From: Rubrobacter marinus
Lineage (GTDB): Bacteria > Actinomycetota > Rubrobacteria > Rubrobacterales > Rubrobacteraceae
Assembly (NCBI RefSeq): GCF_011492965.1
Contig: NZ_CP045121.1
Span: 62,001 to 126,000 of the forward strand
Length of the DNA stretch: 64,000 nucleotides
Direction of reading: 5' to 3'
The notes beneath the pieces are model-generated. The model saw only the letters and a list, made by a program, of their open reading frames with translations, did no database searches and was not told the DNA's origin. The translations under genes were made by a program, and so were the position numbers. Positions 42,987 through 52,917 of this stretch are shown here, piece after piece; the stretch's first letter is position 1, and each line of letters begins with the position of its first letter.

Positions 42987-44164
42987 ATGGAGCTGCGCGG
43001 GTATCGCAAGGAGGATCTGGGGGCGCTCGCCGGGCTGGGGACTCTGGCGTTCGGGATGGGGCGTACTGGGAGGAGTACTACGACCCGGAGAAGAACCCCA
43101 GGCTCGACCCGAGCCTCGTGTACGTGATCGAGGAGGACGGCGAGCCCCGCGCGACGGCGACGGTGCTGCCGATGGAGGCCTTCGTCGACGGCGAGCCCGC
43201 CGCGATGGGCGGCATCGCGGCGGTCAACGCCCACCCGGCCTATCGGCGCCGGGGCTACGCGGGGAGGCTCATGCGGGCCGCGATAGACGGGATGCGGGAG
43301 CGGGGGATGACCCTCTCCATGCTCCACCCGTTCGCCCACGCCTTCTACCGGGCCTACGGCTGGGAGCTCGCCACCGAGGCCATCAAGTACGAGCTGTCGC
43401 CGACGGAGATCCCGACGAGCGCCGAGCAGAGGCGCGTGCGGGCCTACGATCCCACCGGGGGTGACCTCTCGCGCATGGCGGGGCTCTTCGACGGATGGGC
43501 GGCGTCGCGTTCGTGCTCCGTCGGGCGGCCGGAAGGACGCTGGCTACAGCACCTCGCCCGCAAGAACCAGGAGGCCGCCGTCTACGAGGGCGAAGGCGGC
43601 ACCATCGAGGGCTACCTCCTGTACAAGCAGTCCGAGGGGAGCGGTGACCCGCCGAACACCCTCGACGTCTCCGAGCTCGTCGCTGCCACGCCCGCCGCGA
43701 GGGAGGCGCTCGTCTCGTTTATGGGCGCCTACGACCCCCGGATGTACACGGTTACGCTTTCCACCCCGCGCGGGGAGCCCCTCCACCCCTACCTCCCCGA
43801 CTCCTACGTCAAGGCGCGCCTGGAGCCAGAGTTCATGCTGCGGCTCGTGGACGTGGAGGGCGCCCTTGGACTGCTGAGGCGTACCGGGAACGAGCCGATA
43901 GTGCTCGAAGTCTCCGACGACGCGGTCCCCGAAAACTCCGGCTCGTACACGCTGGCGGACGGCGGGGTGACGCGGGGCGCACAGGCCGAGGCGAGGGTCG
44001 CGCTGGACGTCCGGCGGCTCGCCCAGCTCTACGCCGGGTACCTGCCCGCCGGGCAGCTTGCTCGGTACGGTCTGATCGAGCCGGGTTCGCCGGAAGCCCT
44101 GGAGGTTCTCGACGCCTGGTTCCCCACGAACGACCCGTACGTCTCGGAGCCCGACCACTTTTAA
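42987..44164 (+). CDS. Eis-like GNAT N-acetyltransferase, 5' frameshift
   Basis: About 392 residues. ATG 42987 begins MELRGYRKEDLGALAGL. After a missing G near 43060 (GGGGCG for GGGGGCG) the frame continues YWEEYYDPEKN and through the rest. The acetyl-CoA motif is AVNAHPAYRRRGYAGRLM. Then come the second GNAT domain and the SCP-like C-terminal domain (ARVALDVRRLAQLYAGYLPAGQLARYG), the layout of Eis, which acetylates aminoglycosides and other amines. It follows padR closely on the same strand. Confidence 0.85.
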
Positions 44165-44327
44165 GCGTTCGGCCGTCGGCAGAAACCTCTGGTGAAGCAG
44201 ATGTGAGCGTGGAGGAAGCTACCGGCTACCGCCGCCCTTATATACTGGACCCCGAGCGCAGGCGCCCAGCCCTACCGGAGGCTGAACGCCGGAAGCCGAG
44301 GCCTATCTACCAAACGGAGGTTCGCGC

Positions 44328-45330
44328 ATGAAGACCACTGGCACCGTCGGGTACGCGGCGATGTTCGAGCAGTTCCACCCGACGGACCTCCTCGGGTGGT
44401 GCAAGACCGCCGAGGAGAACGGGTTTACCTCCGTGATGGCCTCGGACCACTTCCACCCGTGGACCCCCGAGCAGGGCGAGAGCGCCTTCGTGTGGAGCTG
44501 GATGGGCGCCCTCGGGCGACGACGTCTTTGCGCTTCGGGACCGGGGTGACGCCGCCGGGGTTCCGTTACCACCCCGCGATCATCGCGCAGGCAGCCGCCA
44601 CGCTCGAGGCGATGTACCCGGGGCGGTTCTGGCTCGGGCTCGGGCGGGCGAGGCCCTCAACGAGCACATCGTCGGCGAGTACTGGCCCGAAGCCCCGACG
44701 CGTCTGCGCATCCTCATGGAGTCCATAGAGGTGATCCGCAAGCTCTTCACGGGCAAGGTCGTGAAGTACGCGGGCGACCACATAAAGCTCGAGAGCGCGA
44801 GGCTCTACACGATGCCCGATACGCCGCCCCCGATCTACGTGGCGACCGCGGGGCCTCTTCAGAGCCGGAGGACCGGCGAGTTCTGCGACGGGATCATCAC
44901 CGTGGGCGCGGCCGACGAGAAGATAAAGATGCTCATGGAGAAGTTCGAGGAAGGCGCGAGGAGGGCCGACAAGGACCCGTCCGAGATGCCGCGCATGATC
45001 CAGCTGCACGTCTCCTGGGCCGAGAGCCAGCCCGAGGCCGAGGCCCAGGCCGTCAAGGAGTGGCCGAACGGAGGGATGCCCTTCCCCAAGGGCGACATAA
45101 AGAACCCCGAGGACTTCGCCGCCATCGCCAAGCAGGTGACGGTCGAGAACTTCAAGAACCGCGTCCTGATGAGCGCCGACCTCGACGAGCACCTCGAGCA
45201 CGTCCAGAAGTACGTGGACCTGGGCTTCGACGAGGTCTACGTCCACAACGTCGGGCGCAACCAGGAGGAGTTCATCAGGGCCTACGGCGAGCGCGTCATC
45301 CCCAAGCTCCGCTGGCCGAACAAGGGCTGA
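44328..45330 (+). CDS. F420-dependent glucose-6-phosphate dehydrogenase-like LLM protein, two frameshifts
   Basis: About 335 residues. TVGYAAMFEQFHPTDLLGWCKTAEENGFTSVMASDHFHPW at the start and FWLGLGAGEALNEHIVGEYWPEAPTRL match the Fgd/FGD-like family, which oxidises glucose-6-phosphate or related substrates with F420. The frame slips at about 44517 (GGGCG for GGGGCG) and about 44648 (the same change), so the protein lies in three frames as read. It ends RYGERVIPKLRWP-like. The physiological substrate is uncertain; some relatives act on other alcohols. Confidence 0.85.
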
Positions 45331-45338
45331 CCTGGAAC

Positions 45339-46370
45339 ATGGTCAACATTGTTGACTCCATAGGTTTCGACCTCGAAAGAGTTCACACCGGTCTGATCGT
45401 CTACCTTGTGGGTTTGTGGCAAATAGGGGATGAGACCCCCCTTTTGTCGTTCCTCGGAGCTCTTGGCGTAAGAGATCTGCGGGGGCATAAAGAGATCAAG
45501 GCCAAGAAGGAGTACAAGAATATAGACCTAGTTCTGTGCGGACAAGATGACGAAGTTTTCGTCGCTATTGAGATGAAGGTTCATAACCATGAGAGCCTCG
45601 TGACTTCAGAAGGCTCTGATAGCGCTAAGTCTTACCAGACAGAGGAGTATCCGAAACGAGTGCACGACTGCCGGTTCCTGTATATAACGTTGGGGCTTGG
45701 CGAATATTATCGTCGAGAACCACACGGAGACGACGTGCATCATGTTGGCTTGCACGCATTCCACGCAGCAGTCGAAGGGGCTGCCCATAATAATCCCATC
45801 CTCAAGGCTTGGGAAGAAACGCTTGATGCCGAGCAGGCGTTTAGGAAGGCGTGTAGAGAGGGTCGTGAGAGCGGTATAGTAGACGCTAAGAAGTGGAACG
45901 CTTACTTCCTTGGCTTCCTCAGATATGACCTAGAAAGCTTAGTATCAGATGTTCAGGGAGCGGACCTCACAGTCTACCGGCACAGTTCTGACACCATCTT
46001 AAATTTGGGTCTCAGAAGGCCACGAGGAAACGAAACTGCACACTGCTATATGGAGATGAACCAGAATGGCATGCTCAACTTGAAAGCAGCCTTGGCACCT
46101 CTGGGCAGCCAAACCGAGAAACGAGCTTACGTTCGCAGAGTTAGGGAACATTACGAGGGTCTAACACCGGATTCGTTGAAGTCAGAGCAAAAGAACGACG
46201 TCAAGATTCTGAAAAAGTCAAAAACCATAATGTCGTTCGACGTCGGCATCGAGAAGCGAGGCAAGTTTCTCTTCCACAAAGACAAAGAGGGCACTTGCAA
46301 GCAAATCAGCGACGTAATGCATTGGTTCTCTGAGACACCTTGTGCGAAGGTAAATTGGCTTACTTCATAA
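45339..46370 (+). CDS. PD-(D/E)XK nuclease-like protein, AT-richer than its surroundings
   Basis: 343 residues from ATG 45339. The catalytic core of the PD-(D/E)XK fold is visible: NIDLVLCG (D63), then VFVAIEMKVHNHE (E78-x-K80), followed by the helix with QTEEYPKRV. This resembles the PDDEXK_4-type, usually stand-alone nucleases, some from defence islands. The DNA is visibly less G+C-rich (one 60-base row counts exactly half, against about 70 percent or more in neighbours) and uses A/T-ending codons. It begins 8 bases after the LLM stop. Probably acquired recently; biological role unknown. Confidence 0.72.
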   Translation: MVNIVDSIGFDLERVHTGLIVYLVGLWQIGDETPLLSFLGALGVRDLRGHKEIKAKKEYKNIDLVLCGQDDEVFVAIEMKVHNHESLVTSEGSDSAKSYQTEEYPKRVHDCRFLYITLGLGEYYRREPHGDDVHHVGLHAFHAAVEGAAHNNPILKAWEETLDAEQAFRKACREGRESGIVDAKKWNAYFLGFLRYDLESLVSDVQGADLTVYRHSSDTILNLGLRRPRGNETAHCYMEMNQNGMLNLKAALAPLGSQTEKRAYVRRVREHYEGLTPDSLKSEQKNDVKILKKSKTIMSFDVGIEKRGKFLFHKDKEGTCKQISDVMHWFSETPCAKVNWLTS

Positions 46371-46390
46371 AGTGCAGCTTTCTAAGGCAC

Positions 46391-46412
46391 AGGGTAGCGG
46401 ACACGCTACCCT
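46391..46412 (+). terminator. 9-bp hairpin after the PD-(D/E)XK gene
   Basis: AGGGTAGCG and its inverse complement around GACA, 21 bases after the stop at 46370. A small hairpin without a T-run; it precedes a second, better hairpin. Confidence 0.5.
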
Positions 46413-46449
46413 AAAGCTCTGCTGGTCCAACAACGAGCTGCCAGCAGGC

Positions 46450-46478
46450 ACGGGAGCGCTGAACTCCAGCGCTCCCGT
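46450..46478. terminator. 12-bp perfect hairpin between convergent genes
   Basis: ACGGGAGCGCTG and its exact inverse complement around AACTC, 17 bases from the end of the acetamidase gene. It probably terminates both convergent transcripts. Confidence 0.65.
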
Positions 46479-46494
46479 CCTCTTCTGCTTAGTT

Positions 46495-47431
46495 CTACGA
46501 CCCGCTCAAATAGCGCTTCGGGCAGCGGGCGACGAGGGAGTAGGTGGTGTCGACCATATTCCCGACGTAGAGCTCGCCGGCCTGGGTGAGGAGCTGGTAG
46601 GCGTCGAGGCGATCGAAGCCGTACTCCTCTTCGAGCCACAGGATCAGCTCGGTGTTCGCGATCCTGGCTGCATCCTCCATCGGCCGCGCGCTCCCCACGA
46701 CCATTATTTTGTCTTCCGACTCGATGCGCGGCCACTCTATAGTCTTGTCCTTTATCACGTCGAAGACCACCGTGACCTTGGCTGTGATCTCCAGCGCCAC
46801 CCCGCAAAGCTCGCCCTGCCCCTGCCTCGCGTGGCAGTCCCGGTGTAAAAGAGCGCCCCTCGTTCCACACCGGCAGATACACCGTGTTCCCCGGGCAGAC
46901 GTCCGGCACGTCCATGTTCCCCCCGAAGGGCCCCGGCGCCAGCGCGCTGATGGCCTCCAGGTCCGGCGCCACCGCGAGGGTGCCCATGAAGGGCTGCCAG
47001 TCGAGCTCCACGCCGAGGTCGTCGTTGGTCAGCTTATCGCCGTCCAGCTTCCACACCCACGTCTTCTCCGGCAACGGGTCTTGCAGCGTGCGGGTCATGG
47101 CCGTGGAGGTAAGGCCGCCGAAGTAGGGCACGAGCGTGCTCACGGCGAAGTCGCGGGTCGGCTCTATGCTCTCGATGCGCACCGCCAACGTGTCGCCCGG
47201 CTCCGCCCCCTCGACGTACAGCGGTCCCGTCTGGGGGTTGAGGAACTTGGCGGTTGCCAGCGCCTTGCTCGCCACGTCGTCCTTGCTCTGGATGCGGCTC
47301 TCGAACGCGTCGTTGGTGTGGATGGTCACCCGATCTCCGGGGCTGACTCGCGCTATCGCCTCCCGGTAGGGGTTGAAGACGTAGCTGTAGTCCTCGGGCT
47401 TGATCTCGACGGTCCTAGCTTCTGTCGTCAC
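46495..47431 (-). CDS. acetamidase/formamidase family protein, frameshifted
   Basis: About 310 residues. Starts MTTEARTVEIKPEDYSYVFNPYREAIARVSPGDRVTIHTNDAFESRI, with GPLYVEGAEPGDTLAVRI and FGGNMDVPDVCPGNTVYLPVWNEGALFYTGDCHARQGQGE in order, the FmdA/AmdA hallmarks (hydrolysis of formamide or acetamide to ammonia). Two lost G residues near 46850 (in GGGG and GGG runs) move the C-terminal 100 residues (ALEITAKVTVVFDV to KRYLSGS) into another frame. Monocistronic. Confidence 0.87.
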
Positions 47432-48197
47432 AAACGCTCCTTTCTGCGGCCTACTTACCTTTCATATCGGGGATCGGATGGTACCGTTTAGGCCCTCGCG
47501 ACGGAGTAAAAATGCTCGGCGTCCATCGGCATGCCTCGCCTTGCTAACGTGGTCTTTTCGTGGCTTTGCCGGAAGGGTAGCGATTTCGCGAAGTATCCGC
47601 GAGGGTCCGAAGAGAGCGCTAGAGCCAATCCACCGAGCTTCCTCCTCTTTCCTATCCCGAGGGCATTGTAGGTTGGCCCCAAACCCCATACAAGGCGCGT
47701 GGTCTCTTGCGGAGGGTTGCTACACGCACGAGGCTACTTCTCCTGCCATATACCATCCCCGACCCCCGCGATGTGCCAAGGACGGAGAGGCGCGCCCAGA
47801 TCGGACGGCCACGGGTCAACGTTGCTTCGATGCTTCATGATCCGGAGCCCGGATCGGTGACGTAGGCCGGGAACCAGCGACCGTATGGGAAGCCCGAACC
47901 CACCGGCCCCTGCCTTGCCGTCGCTCGAAACGTGCAACCCCAACCGATCATCGCCCGCTCGAGGCGAACCTCCCGGGAGCCATCGGTCAGCAGGGCGCAG
48001 AACCTCCGCCTATCTGTAAGCTGTTTGCGTGCTCCAAATCCTGGTCGTCATCCGGGGTTTCGTCGCGATCTTCTGGTTCGCCGTCCAGACCTACCTCGGG
48101 AGCCTCGCCGTGGGCCTTGGCTTCTCAATCGTGGTCAGGGGTTCCCCTCCGGTCGGGAAGTCGTTCGAAGTGACAGAATATTGTCCGGTCGTCTAGT
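47432..48197. other. 766-bp region without an intact gene
   Basis: I see no convincing gene, RNA or operator here; open frames are short with irregular codon use. It contains the copied NCS1-permease fragment at 48049-48117. It separates the acetamidase from the nucleobase cluster and looks like a rearrangement scar. Confidence 0.6.
48049..48117 (+). repeat. 69-bp copy of an NCS1-permease gene segment
   Basis: Matches 53253-53321 of the permease gene at 52918 with only two differences (48058 and 48091). In the same frame it encodes IRGFVAIFWFAVQTYLGSL, part of a transmembrane helix. The flanks have weaker or no similarity. It is the trace of a duplicated and mostly lost permease gene or of a gene-conversion event. 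Confidence 0.8.
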
Positions 48198-49759
48198 ATG
48201 CGCGGCAATTCGTGGTTTGTAGGCGGATCTCATACGGTCGGGCAGGGAGGGGCAGGGTTTGGAGCAACGGAACGCGGGCGGGGGCTCAGGGGCGGGGCGC
48301 TCTCGACGGTCGAGGCGATGGTCGTCTCGATGGGCTTTATGGCGCCCTCGGTGGCGATGTTCTTCAACACGCCGTTTATAGCGGGCTTCGCCGGTGGGGC
48401 GATGCCGCTCACCATGCTGCTCTCGTTCGCCGCGGTCTTTCTCGTGGCCCTGGGCTTCTCGCAGCTCGCGCGCAGGACGGCTTCGGCGGGGAGCGTTTAC
48501 GCGATCGTCTCGAACGCCATCAACCCCAGGACCGGGTTCATGGGGATGTGGTTCTTTATCATCGGGTACGGCATCTTCGAGGCGGCGACGTACTCCATCT
48601 TCGCCTCCTTCTCCAGCGAGCTTCTGGAGCGCACCTTCGGCATCGCGGTGCCCTGGATCATCCCGTTCCTGCTCGTGGCCGGGCTGGTCTACACGCTCTC
48701 CGTGCTGGGCGTCACGCAGTCCGTGCGGGCGGCCTGATCTTTCTGGCCTACGAACTCGGGTCGTCACGATCCTGCTGCTCGTCGTGGTCTTTCAGGGCGG
48801 CGCCGAGGGGAACACCCTCGCCGTCTTCAACCCGGCGACCGGCTCGGGCGTCGGCGGGGTCTTTCTCGGCATGATCTTCGGGATAATGTCCTTCGTCGGC
48901 TGGAAGGCCGCGGCCTCCCTGGGCGAGGAGACCCGCGACCCGCACACGTCGATCCCCGCGCCCTGCTCGGGGCGGTGGCGATCATCGGCACGTACTACGT
49001 CTTCGTGACCTACGCCGCCACGATCGGGTTCGGCCCGGGCAACATGGAGCGCTTCGCGGGCGACGCCGCCTGGTTCGACACGCTGACCCGCGAGTACCTC
49101 GGGCGGGGTGGGCGCCGTTCGTCGGCATCGCCGCCCTGACCGGGGCCATTGCCTCCTGCATCGGCATCCACAACGCGACCGTCAGGCTCCTCTACGCCCT
49201 CGGCCGCGACGGGGTGCTGCCGCGCGCGCTCGCCAGGGTCCACCCGACGAGGCGCTCGCCGTACGTCGCAGCCTCCTTCCAGGCGGGCTTCTCCGTCCTC
49301 CTCGGCATCATCTTCAGCGCCTTCGTCTTCGGCGACCCGGCGACGACCTACGGGTACTTCGGCGGCCTCGGGACGCTCGCGGTGCTGCTCGTCTACATCT
49401 TTATCAACGTCTCGGTCTTTCTGTACTTTTCGAGGAAGGAGCGCGGGAGCTTCTCGCCGCTGAGGCACGCGCTGATACCGCTCGTCGCGACGGCGGCGGT
49501 CTGCCTGCCGATCTACGGCCTGATCTACCCGGTCCCGGACCCGCCGTTCAACCTGTGGCCGTACCTCATCGCGCTCTGGGCCGTCATCGGCCTGGTCTTC
49601 CTCTTCGTCGTCTCCCGCCGCCGCCCCGACCTGGTGGAGACGATGGGCCGCGCCTTCACCGAGGCGGGCGACGAGCCGGATGCGGCGCAGGAGGACGTGC
49701 TGAGGGTCGAGGACCGCCGGGCCGCCGGAGGGAGCACCACCACCGGAACCGCCGAGTAG
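48198..49759 (+). CDS. APC-superfamily amino acid/nucleobase permease, four or more frameshifts
   Basis: A 12-helix APC-type permease of about 500 residues, split into at least five frame segments: near 48738, 48768, 48956 and 49110. Adding one G or C at each restores continuity. Segments include STVEAMVVSMGFMAPSVAMFF, ASAGSVYAIVSNAINPRTGFMG, GIMSFVGWKAAASLGEETRDPHTSIPRALLGAV, and IASCIGIHNATVRLLYALGRDGVLP, clear APC signatures. The start may be ATG 48198 or, better, TTG 48259 behind GGAGGGG, with a further lost base near 48295. The substrate is unknown. It opens the nucleobase gene cluster. Confidence 0.78.
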
Positions 49760-49917
49760 GGGGTGCGGAGCCCGGTCATCCCCATCGAGCGGCATCGGTC
49801 TGGCCCGCGGCGCGTATCCACCGCGGGAGCGGAGCGTCGCTTCTGTACGCTCGGCCGAAGAGAACGCGGGCCGGGACCGCTTTACTTGCGGGGCGGGGAG
49901 TCGAAAGGAGCCCGAGG

Positions 49918-51237
49918 GTGTACGACCTGATCATACGCGGCGCGCGCCTCGACGGCGCGGTGGTGGACGTCGCCGTCGCGGGGGGCAGGATAGGGCGAAT
50001 AGCGCCCCGCATAGGAGAATCGGGCGTGCGGGAGATCGAGGCCGGAGGACGCCTCGTCTCGCCGCCCTTCATCGAGTCGCACGTCCACCTCGACACGACG
50101 CTGACCGCCGGGGACCCGCGCTGGAACGAGTCCGGGACGCTCTTCGAGGGCATCCGGATCTGGTCCGAGCGCAAGCGGAGCGTGACGCGGGAGGACGTGA
50201 TCTCGCGCGCCACGGAGCTTCTGCGGTGGCAGGCCGCCCAGGGCGTCCTCCACGTCCGCACCCACGTCGACGTGACCGACCCGAGCCTTACGGGCCTGAA
50301 GGCGATGCTGGAGGTCCGCGAGAGGGTCCGCGGCTGGACGGACGTGCGGATCGTCGCCTTCCCCCAGGAGGGCATCCTCTCCTACGCGCGCGGCTCGGAG
50401 CTCATGGAGGAGGCGCTGAGGCTCGGGGCGGATGCCGTCGGAGGCATCCCCCACTACGAGCACACCCGCGAGATGGGTGCTGCGTCCGTCCGGGAGAGCT
50501 TCCGGCTCGCCGAGAAGTACGACAAGCCCGTGGACATTCACTGCGACGAGACGGACGATCCGGAATCTCGCTTTCTGGAGGTGATGGCGGCGGAGGCCAT
50601 CCGGACGGGGATGGGGCCGCGCGTGACGGCGAGCCACACGACCGCCTTCGGCTCCTACGACAACGCCTACGCCTTCAAGCTCATGGGCTTTCTGGCGAGG
50701 GCGGACATAAACTTCGTGGCGAACCCGCTCGTGAACATCACCCTTCAGGGCCGCTACGACTCCTACCCGAAGCGCCGCGGCCTCACCCGCGTCAAGGAGC
50801 TCCTGCAGCACGGGCTGAACGTCTCCCTGGGCTACGACGACATCATGGACCCCTGGTACCCCCTCGGGACCGGCGGGATGTTGCAGCCGGCCCACATGGC
50901 CGTCCACGCGTGCCACATGACGAGCCGCGAGGAGGTCACGGCCTGCTTCGACATGGTGACGCAGAACGCCGCCCGCACGCTGGGGGTGGAGGGCTACGGG
51001 CTCGCCGAGGGCAACAGGGCCAGCTTCGTCCTCGTCGACGCGCCGGATAAGTGGGACGCCATACGACGCCTGGCGACCACGACGCTGGTGGTGAGGGACG
51101 GTGAGGTAGTGGCGGAGGCGCGGCCGGCCGAGCACCGGCTCATGGGCGAGGTCGTAGAGTTTCGGAGGAAGGGGCGGGCGTCGGCCCGGAGCCCCTCCCG
51201 GGCGAGGGCCATTAGCGGGAGAACGGAGGAAGCATGA
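49918..51237 (+). CDS. codA: cytosine deaminase (CodA family)
   Basis: 439 residues from GTG 49918 with AAAGGAG upstream. Residues H55, H57, Q150, H208, E211, H240 and D307 all fall exactly six positions before their E. coli CodA counterparts (H61, H63, Q156, H214, E217, H246, D313), an unusually complete match. It should hydrolyse cytosine to uracil and ammonia, with Fe or Zn at the His/His/His/Asp site. The downstream permease starts at 51234, overlapping its stop (ATGA). Some close relatives act on isoguanine or other pyrimidines, so cytosine is very likely but not certain. Confidence 0.92.
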   Translation: MYDLIIRGARLDGAVVDVAVAGGRIGRIAPRIGESGVREIEAGGRLVSPPFIESHVHLDTTLTAGDPRWNESGTLFEGIRIWSERKRSVTREDVISRATELLRWQAAQGVLHVRTHVDVTDPSLTGLKAMLEVRERVRGWTDVRIVAFPQEGILSYARGSELMEEALRLGADAVGGIPHYEHTREMGAASVRESFRLAEKYDKPVDIHCDETDDPESRFLEVMAAEAIRTGMGPRVTASHTTAFGSYDNAYAFKLMGFLARADINFVANPLVNITLQGRYDSYPKRRGLTRVKELLQHGLNVSLGYDDIMDPWYPLGTGGMLQPAHMAVHACHMTSREEVTACFDMVTQNAARTLGVEGYGLAEGNRASFVLVDAPDKWDAIRRLATTTLVVRDGEVVAEARPAEHRLMGEVVEFRRKGRASARSPSRARAISGRTEEA

Positions 51238-52712
51238 GCAGAAGTACGAGCGCCGGGCAGGGCGGGGCGAGCTGGCGGAGGCCGTGCACCTCGAGCGCCA
51301 CAACAGCATCGAGCCGGTCCCGGACGGGTACAAGGACGCGACGGCGCTGGACCAGTTCTGGATCTGGGCCGGCGCCAACATCGCCCCATAAACTGGGTCC
51401 TGGGCGCTCTAGGGATCGTGCTCGGGCTCGGGCTCTGGGATACCGTCCTCGTCCTCGCCGTCGGCAACGCCCTCGGGTGACGATCTTCGGTCTGTTCGTC
51501 CTCATGGGCCAGAGGACCGGGGTGACGCAGATGGTCCTGGCGCGCAGCGCGTTCGGGCGGAGGGGGGCGTACTTGCCGGCGCTCTTCCAGATCGTGATCG
51601 CGACCGGCTGGATCGCGGTGAACACCTGGATCATCCTGGACCTCGGCGTCGCGCTGCTGGAGATTCTGGGCCTCCCCGGCACGGCCGCCGCCAAGGTGAT
51701 CCTCGTGCTCCTCATCATGGCCGCGCAGGTCGGCCTGGCGACGCTCGGCTTCTACGCCATCCGCACGTTCGAGAAGTGGACGGTGCCGGTGACGCTCGCG
51801 ATCCTCGTCGCCATGTCGGTGGTCGCGTGGACGAGCGGCGACGTCCGGTGGGCCTACGCCGGCGAGGCGCAGGGGGCCGCCCGCTTCACGGCGATGAGCC
51901 AGGTCATGACCGCGATCGGCATAGGATGGGGGATCACCTGGCTCGCCTACGCCTCGGACTACTCGCGCTTCGTCCCCCGGACGGTGCCTCGCCCGAAGCT
52001 GTTCTTCGCGGGTGCGATGGGCCAGTTCGTCCCCGTCCTGTGGCTCGGCGTCCTCGGGGCGTCCATCGCCACCACGGGCACGGGCGCGGATCCCGCCGTC
52101 ATCATCGTCCAGACCTTCGGCGCGCTCGCGGTGCCGGTGCTGCTCCTTGTGGTCCACGGCCCGATCGCGACGAACATCCTGAACGTCTACTCCACCTCCG
52201 TCTCGGCGCTCGCCGTCGACATCAGGGTGCCCCGGCACGTGCTCTCCATCGTCGTCGGGGTCCTCGCCACCGCCTTCACGCTGTACCTCGTGTTCGCGGG
52301 CGAGATCGCCGAGCAGCTCGACTTCTGGCTCGCCAGCGTCGTCGCCTGGGTCAGCCCGTGGGCGGCGATCATGCTCGTCCACTTCTACGTGATCCGTCGC
52401 GAGAACATAGACATCGAGGCGCTCTACCAGAGCCCGAGGGAGTCGCGCGTGGGCGACGTGAACTGGGCCGCGATGGCCTCCCTCCTCGTCGGCCTCGTCA
52501 TGACCTGGATGTTCCTCTACGGCCTCGTCGCCCCGCTCCAGGGCCCGATCGCCCGCTCCATGAACGGCCTCGACCTCTCGTGGCTCGCCGGGATGCTCAC
52601 CGCGGGTACCCTCTACTTCACCCTCTACAAGCTCGGCTTCGTGGACCGGCACAGCGGCGCCCGCGGAGGGATCGAAGAGCCGCCGGCGGTCGAGCGGAGG
52701 ACCGGGGCGTAG
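51234..52712 (+). CDS. NCS1-family cytosine permease (CodB-like), frameshifted
   Basis: A 12-helix NCS1 transporter of about 490 residues. The N-terminus (YERRAGRGELAEAVHLERHNSIEPVPDGYK, then DQFWIWAGANIAP) lies in other frames until about 51480, with breaks near 51245, 51387 and 51478. After that it reads VTIFGLFVLMGQRTGVTQMVLARSAFGRRG and continues cleanly. ATG 51234 overlaps the codA stop, so coupling with the deaminase is expected and cytosine is the likely substrate. It lies beside two further NCS1 genes at 52918 and 57186. Confidence 0.85.
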   Translation: MSRSTSAGQGGASWRRPCTSSATTASSRSRTGTRTRRRWTSSGSGPAPTSPHKLGPGRSRDRARARALGYRPRPRRRQRPRVTIFGLFVLMGQRTGVTQMVLARSAFGRRGAYLPALFQIVIATGWIAVNTWIILDLGVALLEILGLPGTAAAKVILVLLIMAAQVGLATLGFYAIRTFEKWTVPVTLAILVAMSVVAWTSGDVRWAYAGEAQGAARFTAMSQVMTAIGIGWGITWLAYASDYSRFVPRTVPRPKLFFAGAMGQFVPVLWLGVLGASIATTGTGADPAVIIVQTFGALAVPVLLLVVHGPIATNILNVYSTSVSALAVDIRVPRHVLSIVVGVLATAFTLYLVFAGEIAEQLDFWLASVVAWVSPWAAIMLVHFYVIRRENIDIEALYQSPRESRVGDVNWAAMASLLVGLVMTWMFLYGLVAPLQGPIARSMNGLDLSWLAGMLTAGTLYFTLYKLGFVDRHSGARGGIEEPPAVERRTGA

Positions 52713-52917
52713 ACGGGGCTCCTCTACCGCGGGACCGGTGGCGCCCCGCACTAGCCCTCGGCGCCGATGTCCCGCTGGACAACGGGTCGGGCCCCCGAGC
52801 CCCCACAAGTTTAGCCCGCAGGCTACAGCCAGCCAGGCTGCGTCCCCCTAGCATTCCCCCTACATCCACGCACACCGCGGTCTCTTCGGGAGGCCCCGGG
52901 CCAGAAGGAGGGTTTGT

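Noticed and set aside
47432..48197. Riboswitch or regulatory RNA before the nucleobase cluster
   Set aside because: No recognised purine, guanidine or other riboswitch core; the region looks like degraded coding sequence with a permease fragment.
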